Origin: UBA2386 sp046306335
GTDB taxonomy: Bacteria; Planctomycetota; UBA1135; UBA2386
DNA: 33,598 bases
Assembly: GCA_046306335.1 (NCBI GenBank)
Contig: JBKDXM010000135.1
Location: 1 to 33,598 of the forward strand
Direction: 5' to 3'
Under the pieces are notes generated by a model. That model ran no database searches. It was not told the origin of the DNA and saw only the letters and a program-made list of their open reading frames with translations. Positions 1 through 7,390 of the stretch are shown piece after piece. Position 1 is the first letter of the stretch, and each line of letters opens with the position of its first letter. The position numbers and the translations under genes were made by a program.

Positions 1-2
1 AG

Positions 3-992
3 TTCGCCAACCACCTGCCGCTGCACCGTCAGGAGGCGATCTTCGGCCGCGATGGCATGCGCATTCCCAAGCAGAGGCTGTGCGACTGGACGCTGGCGTC
101 GGGCGAAGCGCTGCGGCCGATCGTCGACCGACTGCAGCAGAGCGTCTGCAGCGGCCCCGTGCTGCAGCTCGACGACACGCCGGTGATGTGCCAAGCCGGC
201 CGCGGCGAGCCCAACTTCCGCGCCTACCTGTGGACCTTCGTGCATCCGCAAGTGGACGCCGTCGTCCATCGGTTCCCCGCCGGCCGCGGAAGCCGGTTGC
301 TCGCCGACGCGCTGGCCGGCTTGGCCGGGACGATCGTCGGCGACGGCTACAGCGGCAACCCCGCGGCGGCGGACAAGATCGGTCCAGGCATCCCGATCGG
401 CGCCTGCTGGACGCACGTGACCCGGAAGCTCCGCGACGCCGAGGACGAGGCCCCGAACACGGCGAAGCCCTTCCCCGAGGACATCCGGCAGCTATTCGCC
501 GTCGAACGGGAAGCGACGGACGCCCGACTCGACCCCGACGGCCGCGTGCGGCCGCGACGGGAGACGTCGCGACCGATCCTCGGCACGATCCTCCCGCGCA
601 GCCGACGCGTGCGGGGGCAGTTCCCCGATGCAGGCAAGATGGCCAAGGCGATGCAGTACGGGCGCAACAGGTGGCGTGCGCTGCGCCATTTCCTGCGCCA
701 TTTCCTGCGTCACGGCCTCGTGCCGATCGACAACCACGAGGTCGAGCGGGCCATCCGTCCCATCGCCATCGGACGGAAGAACTGGCTGTTCGCCGGCAGC
801 CTGCGCGGTGGACGGGCCGCCGCGACGATCTACACCCTCGTCGCGTCCTGCAAGCGCACCGGGATCGAGGTGCTCGACTACCTCACCGATGTGCTGGTGC
901 GCGTCACGACGCACCCGGCCAGCAAGATCGACCAACTGCTACCCATGAACTGGGCGCGCCACTTCGCGCCTGCGGCGCCGGGGTTGACTTAG
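3..992 (+). CDS. IS66 family transposase (TnpC-type), 5'-truncated by window edge
   Basis: This is a DDE transposase that cuts and joins the ends of its IS66 element. The reading frame is open from base 3 (FANHLPLHRQEAIFGRDG...), so the first ATG at 57 is internal and the N-terminus lies before the window. Visible landmarks are the first catalytic segment LQLDDTPV, the second GDGYSGN, the CW.H..RKL motif after it, and the third catalytic segment DNHEVERAIRP followed by IGRKNWLFAGS. The C-terminal IDQLLPMNW tail is characteristic of IS66. Between the conserved RW and the DN of the last catalytic segment there are four more residues than I expect for the family, produced by a 12-bp tandem duplication (681-704). 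The extra residues could impair activity. The gene ends with TAG. Family assignment is secure; activity is unknown. Confidence 0.93.
   Translation, partial: FANHLPLHRQEAIFGRDGMRIPKQRLCDWTLASGEALRPIVDRLQQSVCSGPVLQLDDTPVMCQAGRGEPNFRAYLWTFVHPQVDAVVHRFPAGRGSRLLADALAGLAGTIVGDGYSGNPAAADKIGPGIPIGACWTHVTRKLRDAEDEAPNTAKPFPEDIRQLFAVEREATDARLDPDGRVRPRRETSRPILGTILPRSRRVRGQFPDAGKMAKAMQYGRNRWRALRHFLRHFLRHGLVPIDNHEVERAIRPIAIGRKNWLFAGSLRGGRAAATIYTLVASCKRTGIEVLDYLTDVLVRVTTHPASKIDQLLPMNWARHFAPAAPGLT
681..704 (+). repeat. 12-bp in-frame tandem duplication in the IS66 transposase
   Basis: The unit ctgcgccatttc occurs twice back to back and a near third copy (ctgcgtcac) follows. It encodes LRHF-LRHF-LRH, adding four residues just before the DN..ER catalytic segment. 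Confidence 0.85.
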
Positions 993-1029
993 AAGCCGGG
1001 GCGGCGGGCGATGTCAAGCGGCGGTGGGA

Positions 1030-1048
1030 GGTGTCGTCGGACGCTTAC
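1030..1048 (-). repeat. Putative IS66 terminal inverted repeat, right end
   Basis: On the minus strand this reads GTAAGCGTCCGACGACACC. IS66-family ends commonly start GTAAGCG. It lies about 40 bp after the transposase stop, a normal distance. The matching left repeat is outside the window, so this rests on resemblance to the family. Confidence 0.6.
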
Positions 1049-1081
1049 GCTTCTTGGCACATCAGGGCAAGACACACGTTT

Positions 1082-1996
1082 TCAACGACTTTTATTGGCT
1101 ATTCCCATGAGCTGCTCGACGGTGATCTCTGTGGGCGGGAGTTTCTTGTTCCCTTCCAATAGATCTACCTCTTGCTCTACATACAACGGCCTGCCATCAC
1201 TGGTTTTGGAGGCGAGGAACCTCAGCTTGTAAATCGAAGGGATCAATCCCGTGAACTTGAATGCGCCGAACTCCGGATACTGCTTACGCTTCTCCGGGGG
1301 CATCTTCTCGATCTTCGCACGATCTTGCTCCGAGACAGCATAGCTCCAGCCGTCTGCGATAGGCTTGTCGACATCCCAGAGGGCGAAGAGTTGAACTCTT
1401 ATCGCTGCAGCTGGGTAACCAACAAGGACCACCGATCCTTCAAGTATACGATCCGAAAAAATCGTTCCCTTGAAGTATGTTGGCCGACCTTCCGCAATCT
1501 CGAACTCGCCCAACACGACACCCGAATCGATCATAGCGCTCTCCTTGGCTACGCCAATATGGCTAGCAGTCCATTTACCTACAGGTAGATCTAGGTTATT
1601 CTGACCATACTTGTCGGTAATGGCCTTCCTGGACCTCTCAGGCAGCTTGTCGGAGGCTATCCTAGTGAATTCCACGATGCGTCCGGGGAGAAACTCCTCC
1701 CGAGCATTGCTCAGGGTGAAGACGAGTAGCCCTTTTGGCTCAGGCTGCGGAGATTCCGCCTTGACCGGCTCCGGTGCCTTTACAGGCTCTGGCTCTGGCT
1801 GGGGCATCGTCACTTCGTCGCGAACCGCCACAGGCACTTCAATCGGAGCGGTCTCCGAGGTTGTTTCCGTCACAGACGGTTGCTGCTCCTGGCCCTGAAG
1901 CGGTACCTCCGGCGTGAGGCCGAAGTACATCCAGCTTAGGGCCGTGACTGCGGCGCCAGCCATCATGGCTAGAGCCGCGCGTCGCGGTGTGGTCAT
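1082..1996 (-). CDS. Hypothetical membrane-anchored/secreted protein, low G+C
   Basis: The protein has 304 residues and I do not recognise its function. Residues 7-27 form one hydrophobic segment (AALAMMAGAAVTALSWMYFG), either an uncleaved anchor or a signal sequence. It is followed by a Pro/Glu-rich linker with repeated PEPEPVKAPEPVKAE-like units (about 60-90), which suggests a stalk. The region from about 90 to 290 is globular and probably beta-rich; segments such as FKFTGLIPSIYKLRFLAS recall carboxypeptidase-regulatory-like beta-sandwiches, but this is only an impression. The gene is the second of a two-gene unit with the ORF at 2008-2526, 11 bp apart, with a strong AAGGAG site overlapping the upstream stop. 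G+C is about half, far below the rest of the window, which points to horizontal acquisition. Confidence 0.72.
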   Translation of the reverse strand: MTTPRRAALAMMAGAAVTALSWMYFGLTPEVPLQGQEQQPSVTETTSETAPIEVPVAVRDEVTMPQPEPEPVKAPEPVKAESPQPEPKGLLVFTLSNAREEFLPGRIVEFTRIASDKLPERSRKAITDKYGQNNLDLPVGKWTASHIGVAKESAMIDSGVVLGEFEIAEGRPTYFKGTIFSDRILEGSVVLVGYPAAAIRVQLFALWDVDKPIADGWSYAVSEQDRAKIEKMPPEKRKQYPEFGAFKFTGLIPSIYKLRFLASKTSDGRPLYVEQEVDLLEGNKKLPPTEITVEQLMGIANKSR

Positions 1997-2003
1997 GATG
2001 ATG

Positions 2004-2009
2004 CTCCTT
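2004..2009 (-). promoter_or_regulatory. Strong Shine-Dalgarno AAGGAG overlapping the upstream stop codon
   Basis: The minus strand reads TAAGGAG, with TAA being the stop of the upstream gene (2008-2526). It lies 7 nt before the ATG at 1996. It fixes that start and implies translational coupling. Such a clear site is unusual in this window. Confidence 0.75.
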
Positions 2010-2526
2010 AGCAGGGGCAGATCACGACCTCTTCCGAGCAGATCGTTGCGACCTGCCAGATGACGAGGGAGATGCTGCCGGATTGACCGACTTCGACATC
2101 TCCCAGCTTGAACGTTCCGTCAATGGACCTCGAGACCGTCACCGGGAACCGATACGTCCAGCATACGATCACCTCGATGCAGTCGCCCTCGCCTCCCCCG
2201 TTCTGGGTTCGACCCGTGGCGTCGTTGAGGTTTCCGTTCTGGTTCGTCACGTCCACCGAAGCGGTGTCCGGCGGGTCTCCGGCGGCTGCCGGGCCCATCG
2301 CATCGTTCGAGAAGGTGTCGCTCTCGAACGCTTGCGGTTTACCGCTCTCGTTCGGGTGCCACTCGGCGCCCACCGGCATGTTCGCCTGAATCAGGCTGGG
2401 TCGGGTGAACGTGATGTGCGCGACGTGCGCCGACGGCACGCACGGCGCGTTTTGGGCAGCCACACAGCCGATGAGCATCGTCAGCATGAGCGCGTTGCGC
2501 CACAGGGATGAGGCAAGGAGGGACAT
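2008..2526 (-). CDS. Hypothetical secreted protein (possible lipoprotein), first gene of low-G+C pair
   Basis: The protein has 172 residues and an unknown function. The N-terminus (ALMLTMLIGCVAAQNA) looks like a signal peptide. LIGC at residues 18-21 could act as a lipobox, or cleavage could follow VAA. The mature part contains an Asn/Gly/Asp-rich loop (about residues 85-112) and ends in a Cys-rich tail, CSEEVVICPC, with further Cys pairs (CIEVIVCW) that could form disulfides outside the cytoplasm. It is followed after 11 bp by the 304-residue protein gene, so the two probably work together. Base composition is unlike the chromosomal neighbours. Confidence 0.65.
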   Translation of the reverse strand: MSLLASSLWRNALMLTMLIGCVAAQNAPCVPSAHVAHITFTRPSLIQANMPVGAEWHPNESGKPQAFESDTFSNDAMGPAAAGDPPDTASVDVTNQNGNLNDATGRTQNGGGEGDCIEVIVCWTYRFPVTVSRSIDGTFKLGDVEVGQSGSISLVIWQVATICSEEVVICPC

Positions 2527-2580
2527 TTTTGAAGCGCGGAGGAAGTGTCACTACGCCGACCAGAACCCGCCCCGTGACCA

Positions 2581-2886
2581 TCACGGAACATCGTCCAGCC
2601 GATGAGGTAGGCGTCTGAGCACGCCTTCCGCAGACAAAAATCTGGAGATTCTTCGACGCACCCGGGCGATCGCCGCCCGGCCCATCCCCGCCGCCTCTCC
2701 TGCCGCCTGCCAACCGAGGCCCTCGACCTTGGCAGCGATCCAGAGATCGACGTCCGCTGACGGCAGATCGGCGAACACGGGGCGCACCACCTGCTCTAGG
2801 AGGCGCGCGATGCCCTCCCCCGCCGCCTCACGCAGCCGGCGGCCAGCCCTGCATCCACGGCTTGCTGCGGTAGCGATCCCAGGCAT
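2581..2886 (-). CDS. Small HTH-like protein or remnant
   Basis: The ORF has up to 101 residues. The segment ADLPSADVDLWIAAKVEGLG followed by WQAAGEAAGMGRAAIARVRRRI reads like a helix-turn-helix of the sigma-70 region 4 type (aspartate-rich lead, a helix with a W-x-x-A-G-E-A-A-G turn, then a basic recognition helix). The ATG start at 2886 lies inside the 3' end of the upstream synthase gene. GTG codons at 2790 and 2787 would avoid the overlap and give 69-70 residues. No Shine-Dalgarno supports any start. It could be a C-terminal remnant of a larger regulator or a chance ORF. Confidence 0.35.
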   Translation of the reverse strand: MPGIATAASRGCRAGRRLREAAGEGIARLLEQVVRPVFADLPSADVDLWIAAKVEGLGWQAAGEAAGMGRAAIARVRRRISRFLSAEGVLRRLPHRLDDVP

Positions 2887-3772
2887 CGCACAGCACGGTG
2901 ACGACCGGGCCGTGCAAGCCGCCGGCGGCGGCGACGCGCACCGCGGCGGCGACGTTGGCGCCGGCCGAGCCGCCGACCAGCATGCCCTCTTCGCGCACCA
3001 GCCGCTGTACCATCGCGAAGCTCTCGGCGTCGCTGACGGTGACCGCGTCGTCGAGCGCCGCGCGGTGCAGGTTCTCGGGCACCTTGCTGCTGCCGATGCC
3101 TTCGAGTTCGTACCGGCTGTCGGGACCGAGTTCCCCGGTGCGCAGCCAGTGCGCGAGCCCCGAACCGACCGGATCGGCGAGCACGATCCGCACGCGCGGA
3201 TGCGCCGCCTTGAGCCGCCGGCCGACGCCGCTCAGCGTGCCGCCGGTGCCGGCGCCCGCGACGAACGCGCCGATCGGGCCGCCGACCTGCCGCAGGATCT
3301 CGTCGGCGGTCGTCGCCGCGTGCACGGCGACGTTCGCCGGATTGGCGAACTGGTCGGTCAGGAACCAGCCGCGCGCCGCGGCCAGCGCGCGCGCGACGTT
3401 CTGGAAGTTGCGGGGATCGGTAGGCGGCGCGTCGTCGGTGACGACGACCTCCGCACCGAGCGCCGCCAGCGCCTGCCGCTTGTCGACCGACATCTTCGCC
3501 GGCATCACGCAGACCAGCCGGTAGCCGCGCACCGCCGCGACCAGGGCGAGGCCGACGCCGGTGTTGCCCGCGGTCGCCTCGACCAGCGTGCCGCCCGGAC
3601 GCAGCAGACCGCGCTGCTCGGCGTCGTCGACGATCGCCAGCGCGATGCGGTCCTTGATCGAACCGCCCGGGTTCAGGTGCTCGCACTTCGCCAGCACCGG
3701 CACCGGCAGGCCGCGACCGATGCGCGCGAGTTCGACCAGCGGCGTGCCGCCGATGTGCGCGAGGATGCTCAT
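2828..3772 (-). CDS. PLP-dependent cysteine synthase / cystathionine beta-synthase
   Basis: This is a fold-type II PLP enzyme of 314 residues that makes cysteine or cystathionine by beta-replacement on an activated serine. The start is the ATG giving MSILAHIGGTPLVELARI, the normal N-terminus of the family; the frame stays open upstream but that part is low-complexity. The PLP lysine is K40 in NPGGSIKDR. The substrate/PLP loop is EATAGNTG (N70) and the phosphate loop is AGTGGTLSGVG. The later motifs ADPVGS and EGIGSSKVPENLH are more like cystathionine beta-synthase catalytic domains than classic CysK, but no C-terminal CBS (Bateman) domains follow. Substrate choice (O-acetylserine, O-phosphoserine or serine plus homocysteine) cannot be decided from sequence alone. 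It lies downstream of the NRDE gene on the same strand with a 100-bp gap. Confidence 0.92.
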   Translation of the reverse strand: MSILAHIGGTPLVELARIGRGLPVPVLAKCEHLNPGGSIKDRIALAIVDDAEQRGLLRPGGTLVEATAGNTGVGLALVAAVRGYRLVCVMPAKMSVDKRQALAALGAEVVVTDDAPPTDPRNFQNVARALAAARGWFLTDQFANPANVAVHAATTADEILRQVGGPIGAFVAGAGTGGTLSGVGRRLKAAHPRVRIVLADPVGSGLAHWLRTGELGPDSRYELEGIGSSKVPENLHRAALDDAVTVSDAESFAMVQRLVREEGMLVGGSAGANVAAAVRVAAAGGLHGPVVTVLCDAWDRYRSKPWMQGWPPAA

Positions 3773-3872
3773 GCCGCGGCAGCCAACCGTCGCGCCGCGA
3801 CGCGCACAAGGGCCGGCTGGTTCCTGCGGCGTCGCTCCCACGCCTTGTCCGCCGCCGCCGCCGCCCCGCCCC

Positions 3873-4619
3873 TCACCCGCCCGCCGGCTCCGGCAGCAAT
3901 CGCCGCCCCAGGTTGCCGTACTCCTTGTACGGCGCCGCGTCCGGCGCGCCGGCGGCGTAGCGCCACAGCAGCCCGCGCGCGGGGTCGGGCGGCACGGCGA
4001 GCAGCGAACTCGACACCGTGCCGTAGTCAGTGCCACGCTTGCAGATCGGGTGGTGGCCGTCGCCGCCGGGGTCGCGCAGCACGTCGGCGAGCCGCGCCAA
4101 CTGCAGGTCGAGGGGCAGCGCCGGGGCCAGCGCCGGGGCGAGGCCGCGCGGCTGCAGTGCGCCGGGGCCGTGTTCGTTGGTGACCACCAGCACGTCGTCG
4201 GACCAGTCGATGCGCTGCAACCGGCCGCCGTCGTGGCGCAGCACCACGACGGCGCGCGCGTCGGCGACGACCAGCTGGAAGCCGCTGTGCGGCGTCGCGG
4301 CGACGGCTTGTGCCACGGCGGCGAGGCCGGCGTCGAGCCCGTCGGCGTCGAGGGCGAGGTGCACGAGGTGGCCGCGCGACGGCGCGCCCGCGACGACCGG
4401 CGCGCCGGCGACGTTGGTCAGGCCGGCGACGACGCCGCGGTCGTTGACGCCGAGCCACGTGCCGCCAGCGCGCCGGTCGCGCGGCGACAGCACGCGCCGC
4501 TGTTGGCCGACCCACAGGCCCGGCGGCGACGCCGGCCGGTCGGTGCGTTCGTCGCGGTTGCCGGCGACGACCAGCGGGTGCGCGGCGCTGCGGCGGCGCA
4601 GGACGATGAGGAGGCACAT
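3873..4619 (-). CDS. NRDE family protein (TANGO2-like)
   Basis: The protein has 248 residues. It begins MCLLIVL with Cys2 at the position conserved in this family, and carries the name-giving NRDE motif at residues 21-24 (VVAGNRDERTDRP). Next come the typical GGTWLGVNDRGVVAGLTN block and a C-terminal GTDYGTVSSSLLAV segment. Family members are found in bacteria and eukaryotes (TANGO2, linked to haem or lipid trafficking in animals); the bacterial role is poorly defined. Cys2 after the initiator Met resembles an N-terminal nucleophile arrangement, but activity is not established. Start choice is firm because the family begins MC. It sits between the MFS gene (upstream, 80-bp gap) and the synthase gene, all on the minus strand. 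Confidence 0.9.
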   Translation of the reverse strand: MCLLIVLRRRSAAHPLVVAGNRDERTDRPASPPGLWVGQQRRVLSPRDRRAGGTWLGVNDRGVVAGLTNVAGAPVVAGAPSRGHLVHLALDADGLDAGLAAVAQAVAATPHSGFQLVVADARAVVVLRHDGGRLQRIDWSDDVLVVTNEHGPGALQPRGLAPALAPALPLDLQLARLADVLRDPGGDGHHPICKRGTDYGTVSSSLLAVPPDPARGLLWRYAAGAPDAAPYKEYGNLGRRLLPEPAGG

Positions 4620-4699
4620 GCTGCTCGCGGCGCAGTGTAGCAGCGCGCTACCGACCTCCGGCACACGCCGCGCCGCCGTCGCGCGGCCGCGCGCGGTCG

Positions 4700-5998
4700 T
4701 CAACCCGACGGCGCGGCGTCTGCCCCCGCCGCCGGCGCAGGCGGCGGCGGTCCGGGCGGCAGCGCGCCGGTGGCGCGGCGCAGCGCGAACATGCCGACGC
4801 CGGCCGCGGCGCACAGCGCAGCGGCGACCAGCAGCGCGCGGCCGAAGGCAACCCCGCCGGCGGCGTCGGCGGCGACGGCCGCGCCGAGCAGCGGGCCGAG
4901 TGCGAGGCCGAACTGGATGCAGCTCTGCACCATGGCGAAGGCGAGCGTGCGATGGCGGTCGTCCACGCGTTTGCTGGCGGCGGCGTAGGCGAGCGTCATC
5001 GAGCCGGCCATCAGGCAGGCGATCGCGGCGCGCAGCAGCAGGAACGGCCGGATCGCCGCCACCGTCGCCAGCGCGGCGTAGAGGCAACCGAGCCCGAGCG
5101 CCAGCCACGCAAGGCACCGCAGCGGTCCGTGCCGGTCGGCCATGCGCCCCCACCACGGCGTGCACACCCACTGCGCCACCGCGAGCAGGCCGAACGCGAG
5201 CGCCACCGTGCGGTCGAGCGCGAGCGCGGGCGTGGCGCTGTGCGCCGCGAGCCACGGCTCGGGGCCGAGCTGGCGCACGAACAGCGCGACCAGCGGTTCC
5301 AGCATGTTCTGGCCCAGGCGCAGCACCAGCAGCAGCGCCAGCAGCCAGCCGATCACCGGCTGCCGCAGCAGCCCGAGCGCGTCGCGGCGGAACGCGGCGA
5401 AGAACGGCCCGCGCGCGCCCGCCGGCGGCCGCGTTTCGCGCGCGAACAGCGCCAGCTGCGCGGCGGCGAGCAGCGACAGGCCGCTGGCGATCCAGAACAG
5501 CGCCGTGCGGCCAAACCAGAAGGTCGCCTCGGCGCCGAGGTACGGCCCGAGGAACGAACCGCACGCCATCGCCACCTGCAGCCGCGCGATCACCACGCCG
5601 TGGCCGGCGCGCGGCACGCCCTCGGACACCAGCGCCATCGCCGGCGCGACGTAGCCGGCGAGCACGCCCTGCAGGGCGCGCATGGCGAGCAACGCCACGG
5701 GACTCGGCATGAACGGCATCAGCGCGGTGGTCGCGGCGATCGCGAGGTTGGCGCGGATCGCCATCGGCTTCTTGCCGGCGGCGTCGCCGAACGCGCCCCA
5801 GAACGGCCCGGCGACGGCGGCACTGAGCGGCGCGGCGCCGTAGATGACGCTGGCCCAGAACGCGAGCTCGGCCTCGTCGTCGATGCCGAAGCGCTCCTGC
5901 ACGTAGAGCGCCAGCATCGGCAGGAAGGCCATCAGGCCCATCGACGTGGCGAACAGGCTCGGCCACACCGCGTGGAAGTTGCGCCGCCCGGAGTCCAA
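4700..5998 (-). CDS. MFS transporter (drug/solute efflux type)
   Basis: This is an inner-membrane major facilitator of about 432 residues with some 12 hydrophobic segments in two halves. The loop after TM2 reads GPFWGAFGDAAGKKPMAIR, a form of the G-x-x-x-D-R/K-x-G-R-K-K motif A, and the second half has a matching WWGRMADRHGPLR. It resembles multidrug-type exporters of the MdtG/Bcr group, but the substrate cannot be inferred. The start is uncertain. The TTG at 5998 gives an N-terminus LDSGRRNFHAVWPSLFATS that fits the usual lead-in to TM1; GTG at 5968 and ATG at 5941 (MGLMAFLPML) are alternatives, the last cutting into TM1. The tail is Pro/Ala-rich. It is divergent from the unknown gene at 6119 with a 120-bp gap. 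Confidence 0.88.
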   Translation of the reverse strand: MDSGRRNFHAVWPSLFATSMGLMAFLPMLALYVQERFGIDDEAELAFWASVIYGAAPLSAAVAGPFWGAFGDAAGKKPMAIRANLAIAATTALMPFMPSPVALLAMRALQGVLAGYVAPAMALVSEGVPRAGHGVVIARLQVAMACGSFLGPYLGAEATFWFGRTALFWIASGLSLLAAAQLALFARETRPPAGARGPFFAAFRRDALGLLRQPVIGWLLALLLVLRLGQNMLEPLVALFVRQLGPEPWLAAHSATPALALDRTVALAFGLLAVAQWVCTPWWGRMADRHGPLRCLAWLALGLGCLYAALATVAAIRPFLLLRAAIACLMAGSMTLAYAAASKRVDDRHRTLAFAMVQSCIQFGLALGPLLGAAVAADAAGGVAFGRALLVAAALCAAAGVGMFALRRATGALPPGPPPPAPAAGADAAPSG

Positions 5999-6118
5999 GG
6001 CGCGCGCTTCTAGCCGTTCGCGGGGTCGCGCGATACGGCGCAGCGGGCGGCGCCGGCGCGCGCGGCCGGCCGGCCGCGAAATCCGCGCCGAATCGCGGTC
6101 GCGCCGTGCCCTACGAGC

Positions 6119-7390
6119 ATGCGCCGCATCGTGCCATCGGTTCCGTTCCTGCTGCAGGCCGCCCTCGGGCAAACGCCGGCCCGGCTCGCCGTGGCCACCG
6201 ACGACCCGGTGTTGGCGGCGTTGTTCGCCGACCTGACGATCGCGGCGGTGGTGCCGCCGCCGCGCGACGTCGCCGACACGCCCGGTGGCGGCAGCGCCCT
6301 GGCGCAGCACGTGCTCGGTTGCCTGCGCGCCGGCGACCTCGCCGCCGCGCAGCGCGCGCTCGCGGCGGCGCACGCGCGCGCCCGCGCCGACGACGCGGCC
6401 CCGACCGATCGCTGGTGGTTCCTGCTGGCGCTGGGCTGGTTCGTCGACGCCAGCGAAGACCCGGCCGCCGCCGATGCGTGCTGGCCGCTGGCGCAGCGGC
6501 TGGCGCGGCCGCTCGCTGCCGCGCCGACCGCGCTGCACTACGCCGACGAGTGCCTCGTCATCCAGGCGCTGTTCGCCTCCGCCGCGCTGCGTCTGCGCCG
6601 CGGCCGCGCCAGCGTGCACTGCGCCGACCTCGCGCTCGCGCGCCTTGGGCAGTTGGAGACGGTGTGGGAGCAGCGCATGCGCGGCCGCTTCGCCAGCCAG
6701 CGCCGCGAGGGCCTGACGGCGCGGCGCGCGCATCCGCCGGCCGACGTGCGCGACCTCGATCCGGCGTGGTTCGGGCTGCCAGCCGTGCTGCCGATGCGGC
6801 AGCGTCACGACCGCACCGCGCTGGCCGACCTGACGGCGCAGGCGGCCGCCAACCCGGCCGCCGACACGCTGGCTGCGGCAGCCTCGCGCCTCGCCGCCGC
6901 GGCGATGCTGCGCGACGGTCCAGCGCGCCTTGCCGCCTACCGCGCGGTGCGCCGCCTCGCCGCCAAACCGGCGTCGCCCGGCGAGGCGGCGCGGGCGCTC
7001 GACGCGCTGCTGCTGGCGCTCACCGGCATCCGGCACGCGACCGACTTCACGCTGGAGGACGGCTTCGTACTGCTGTCGCCGTGGCTGCCGCCGGACCTCG
7101 GCATGCTGGCAGTGCGCGGCATCGCAGCACGCGGCGCGGTGCTCGACCTCGCGATCGAACGCCGCGACGGTCCGCCGCGGGCCGACGAAGTCGAAGTCAC
7201 CGCCTGCGTCGGCGGCGACCGGCCGCGGCTGGCCAGCACCGTGGCGCTGCGCCAGTCGGTCGGCGGCGTCCACCGCCTCGTCGTCGTGCTCGGCGACTGG
7301 CAGACGCTCGGCCACGAACTCGCCGTCGGCGACCGGTGGCTGACGTCGTTACCGACGCCGCAGTTGGAGGCGCAGGACCAGCCGCGCTGA
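6119..7390 (+). CDS. Hypothetical protein, 423 residues, helical
   Basis: I do not recognise this protein. It lacks a convincing signal peptide or membrane segment. Residues 60-300 are Ala/Arg/Leu-rich and look alpha-helical, possibly TPR- or toroid-like (AQHVLGCLRAGDLAAAQRAL followed by a WWFLLALGWF core). Residues 310-410 read as a beta-rich domain (FTLEDGFVLLSPWLPPDLGM, VEVTACVGGDRPRL, VHRLVVVLGDW). The frame is continuous and codon use matches its neighbours, which supports a real gene. Its last 42 bp overlap the 3' end of the convergent anti-sigma-like gene. It is divergent from the MFS gene. Confidence 0.68.
   Translation: MRRIVPSVPFLLQAALGQTPARLAVATDDPVLAALFADLTIAAVVPPPRDVADTPGGGSALAQHVLGCLRAGDLAAAQRALAAAHARARADDAAPTDRWWFLLALGWFVDASEDPAAADACWPLAQRLARPLAAAPTALHYADECLVIQALFASAALRLRRGRASVHCADLALARLGQLETVWEQRMRGRFASQRREGLTARRAHPPADVRDLDPAWFGLPAVLPMRQRHDRTALADLTAQAAANPAADTLAAAASRLAAAAMLRDGPARLAAYRAVRRLAAKPASPGEAARALDALLLALTGIRHATDFTLEDGFVLLSPWLPPDLGMLAVRGIAARGAVLDLAIERRDGPPRADEVEVTACVGGDRPRLASTVALRQSVGGVHRLVVVLGDWQTLGHELAVGDRWLTSLPTPQLEAQDQPR

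Larger units (their letters stand above)
1..1048 (+). mobile_element. IS66-family insertion sequence, right part only
   Basis: The window opens inside an IS66-type transposase gene. The element appears to end at 1048: read inward from there on the minus strand, the sequence begins GTAAGCGTCCGACGACACC, and a GTAAGCG start is typical of IS66-family terminal inverted repeats. The left end lies outside the window, so the inverted-repeat partner and target duplication cannot be confirmed. IS66 elements usually make 8-bp duplications; the candidate here is gcttcttg at 1049-1056. The element borders a cassette of much lower G+C, which suggests an insertion hot spot or an acquired segment. Confidence 0.8.
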
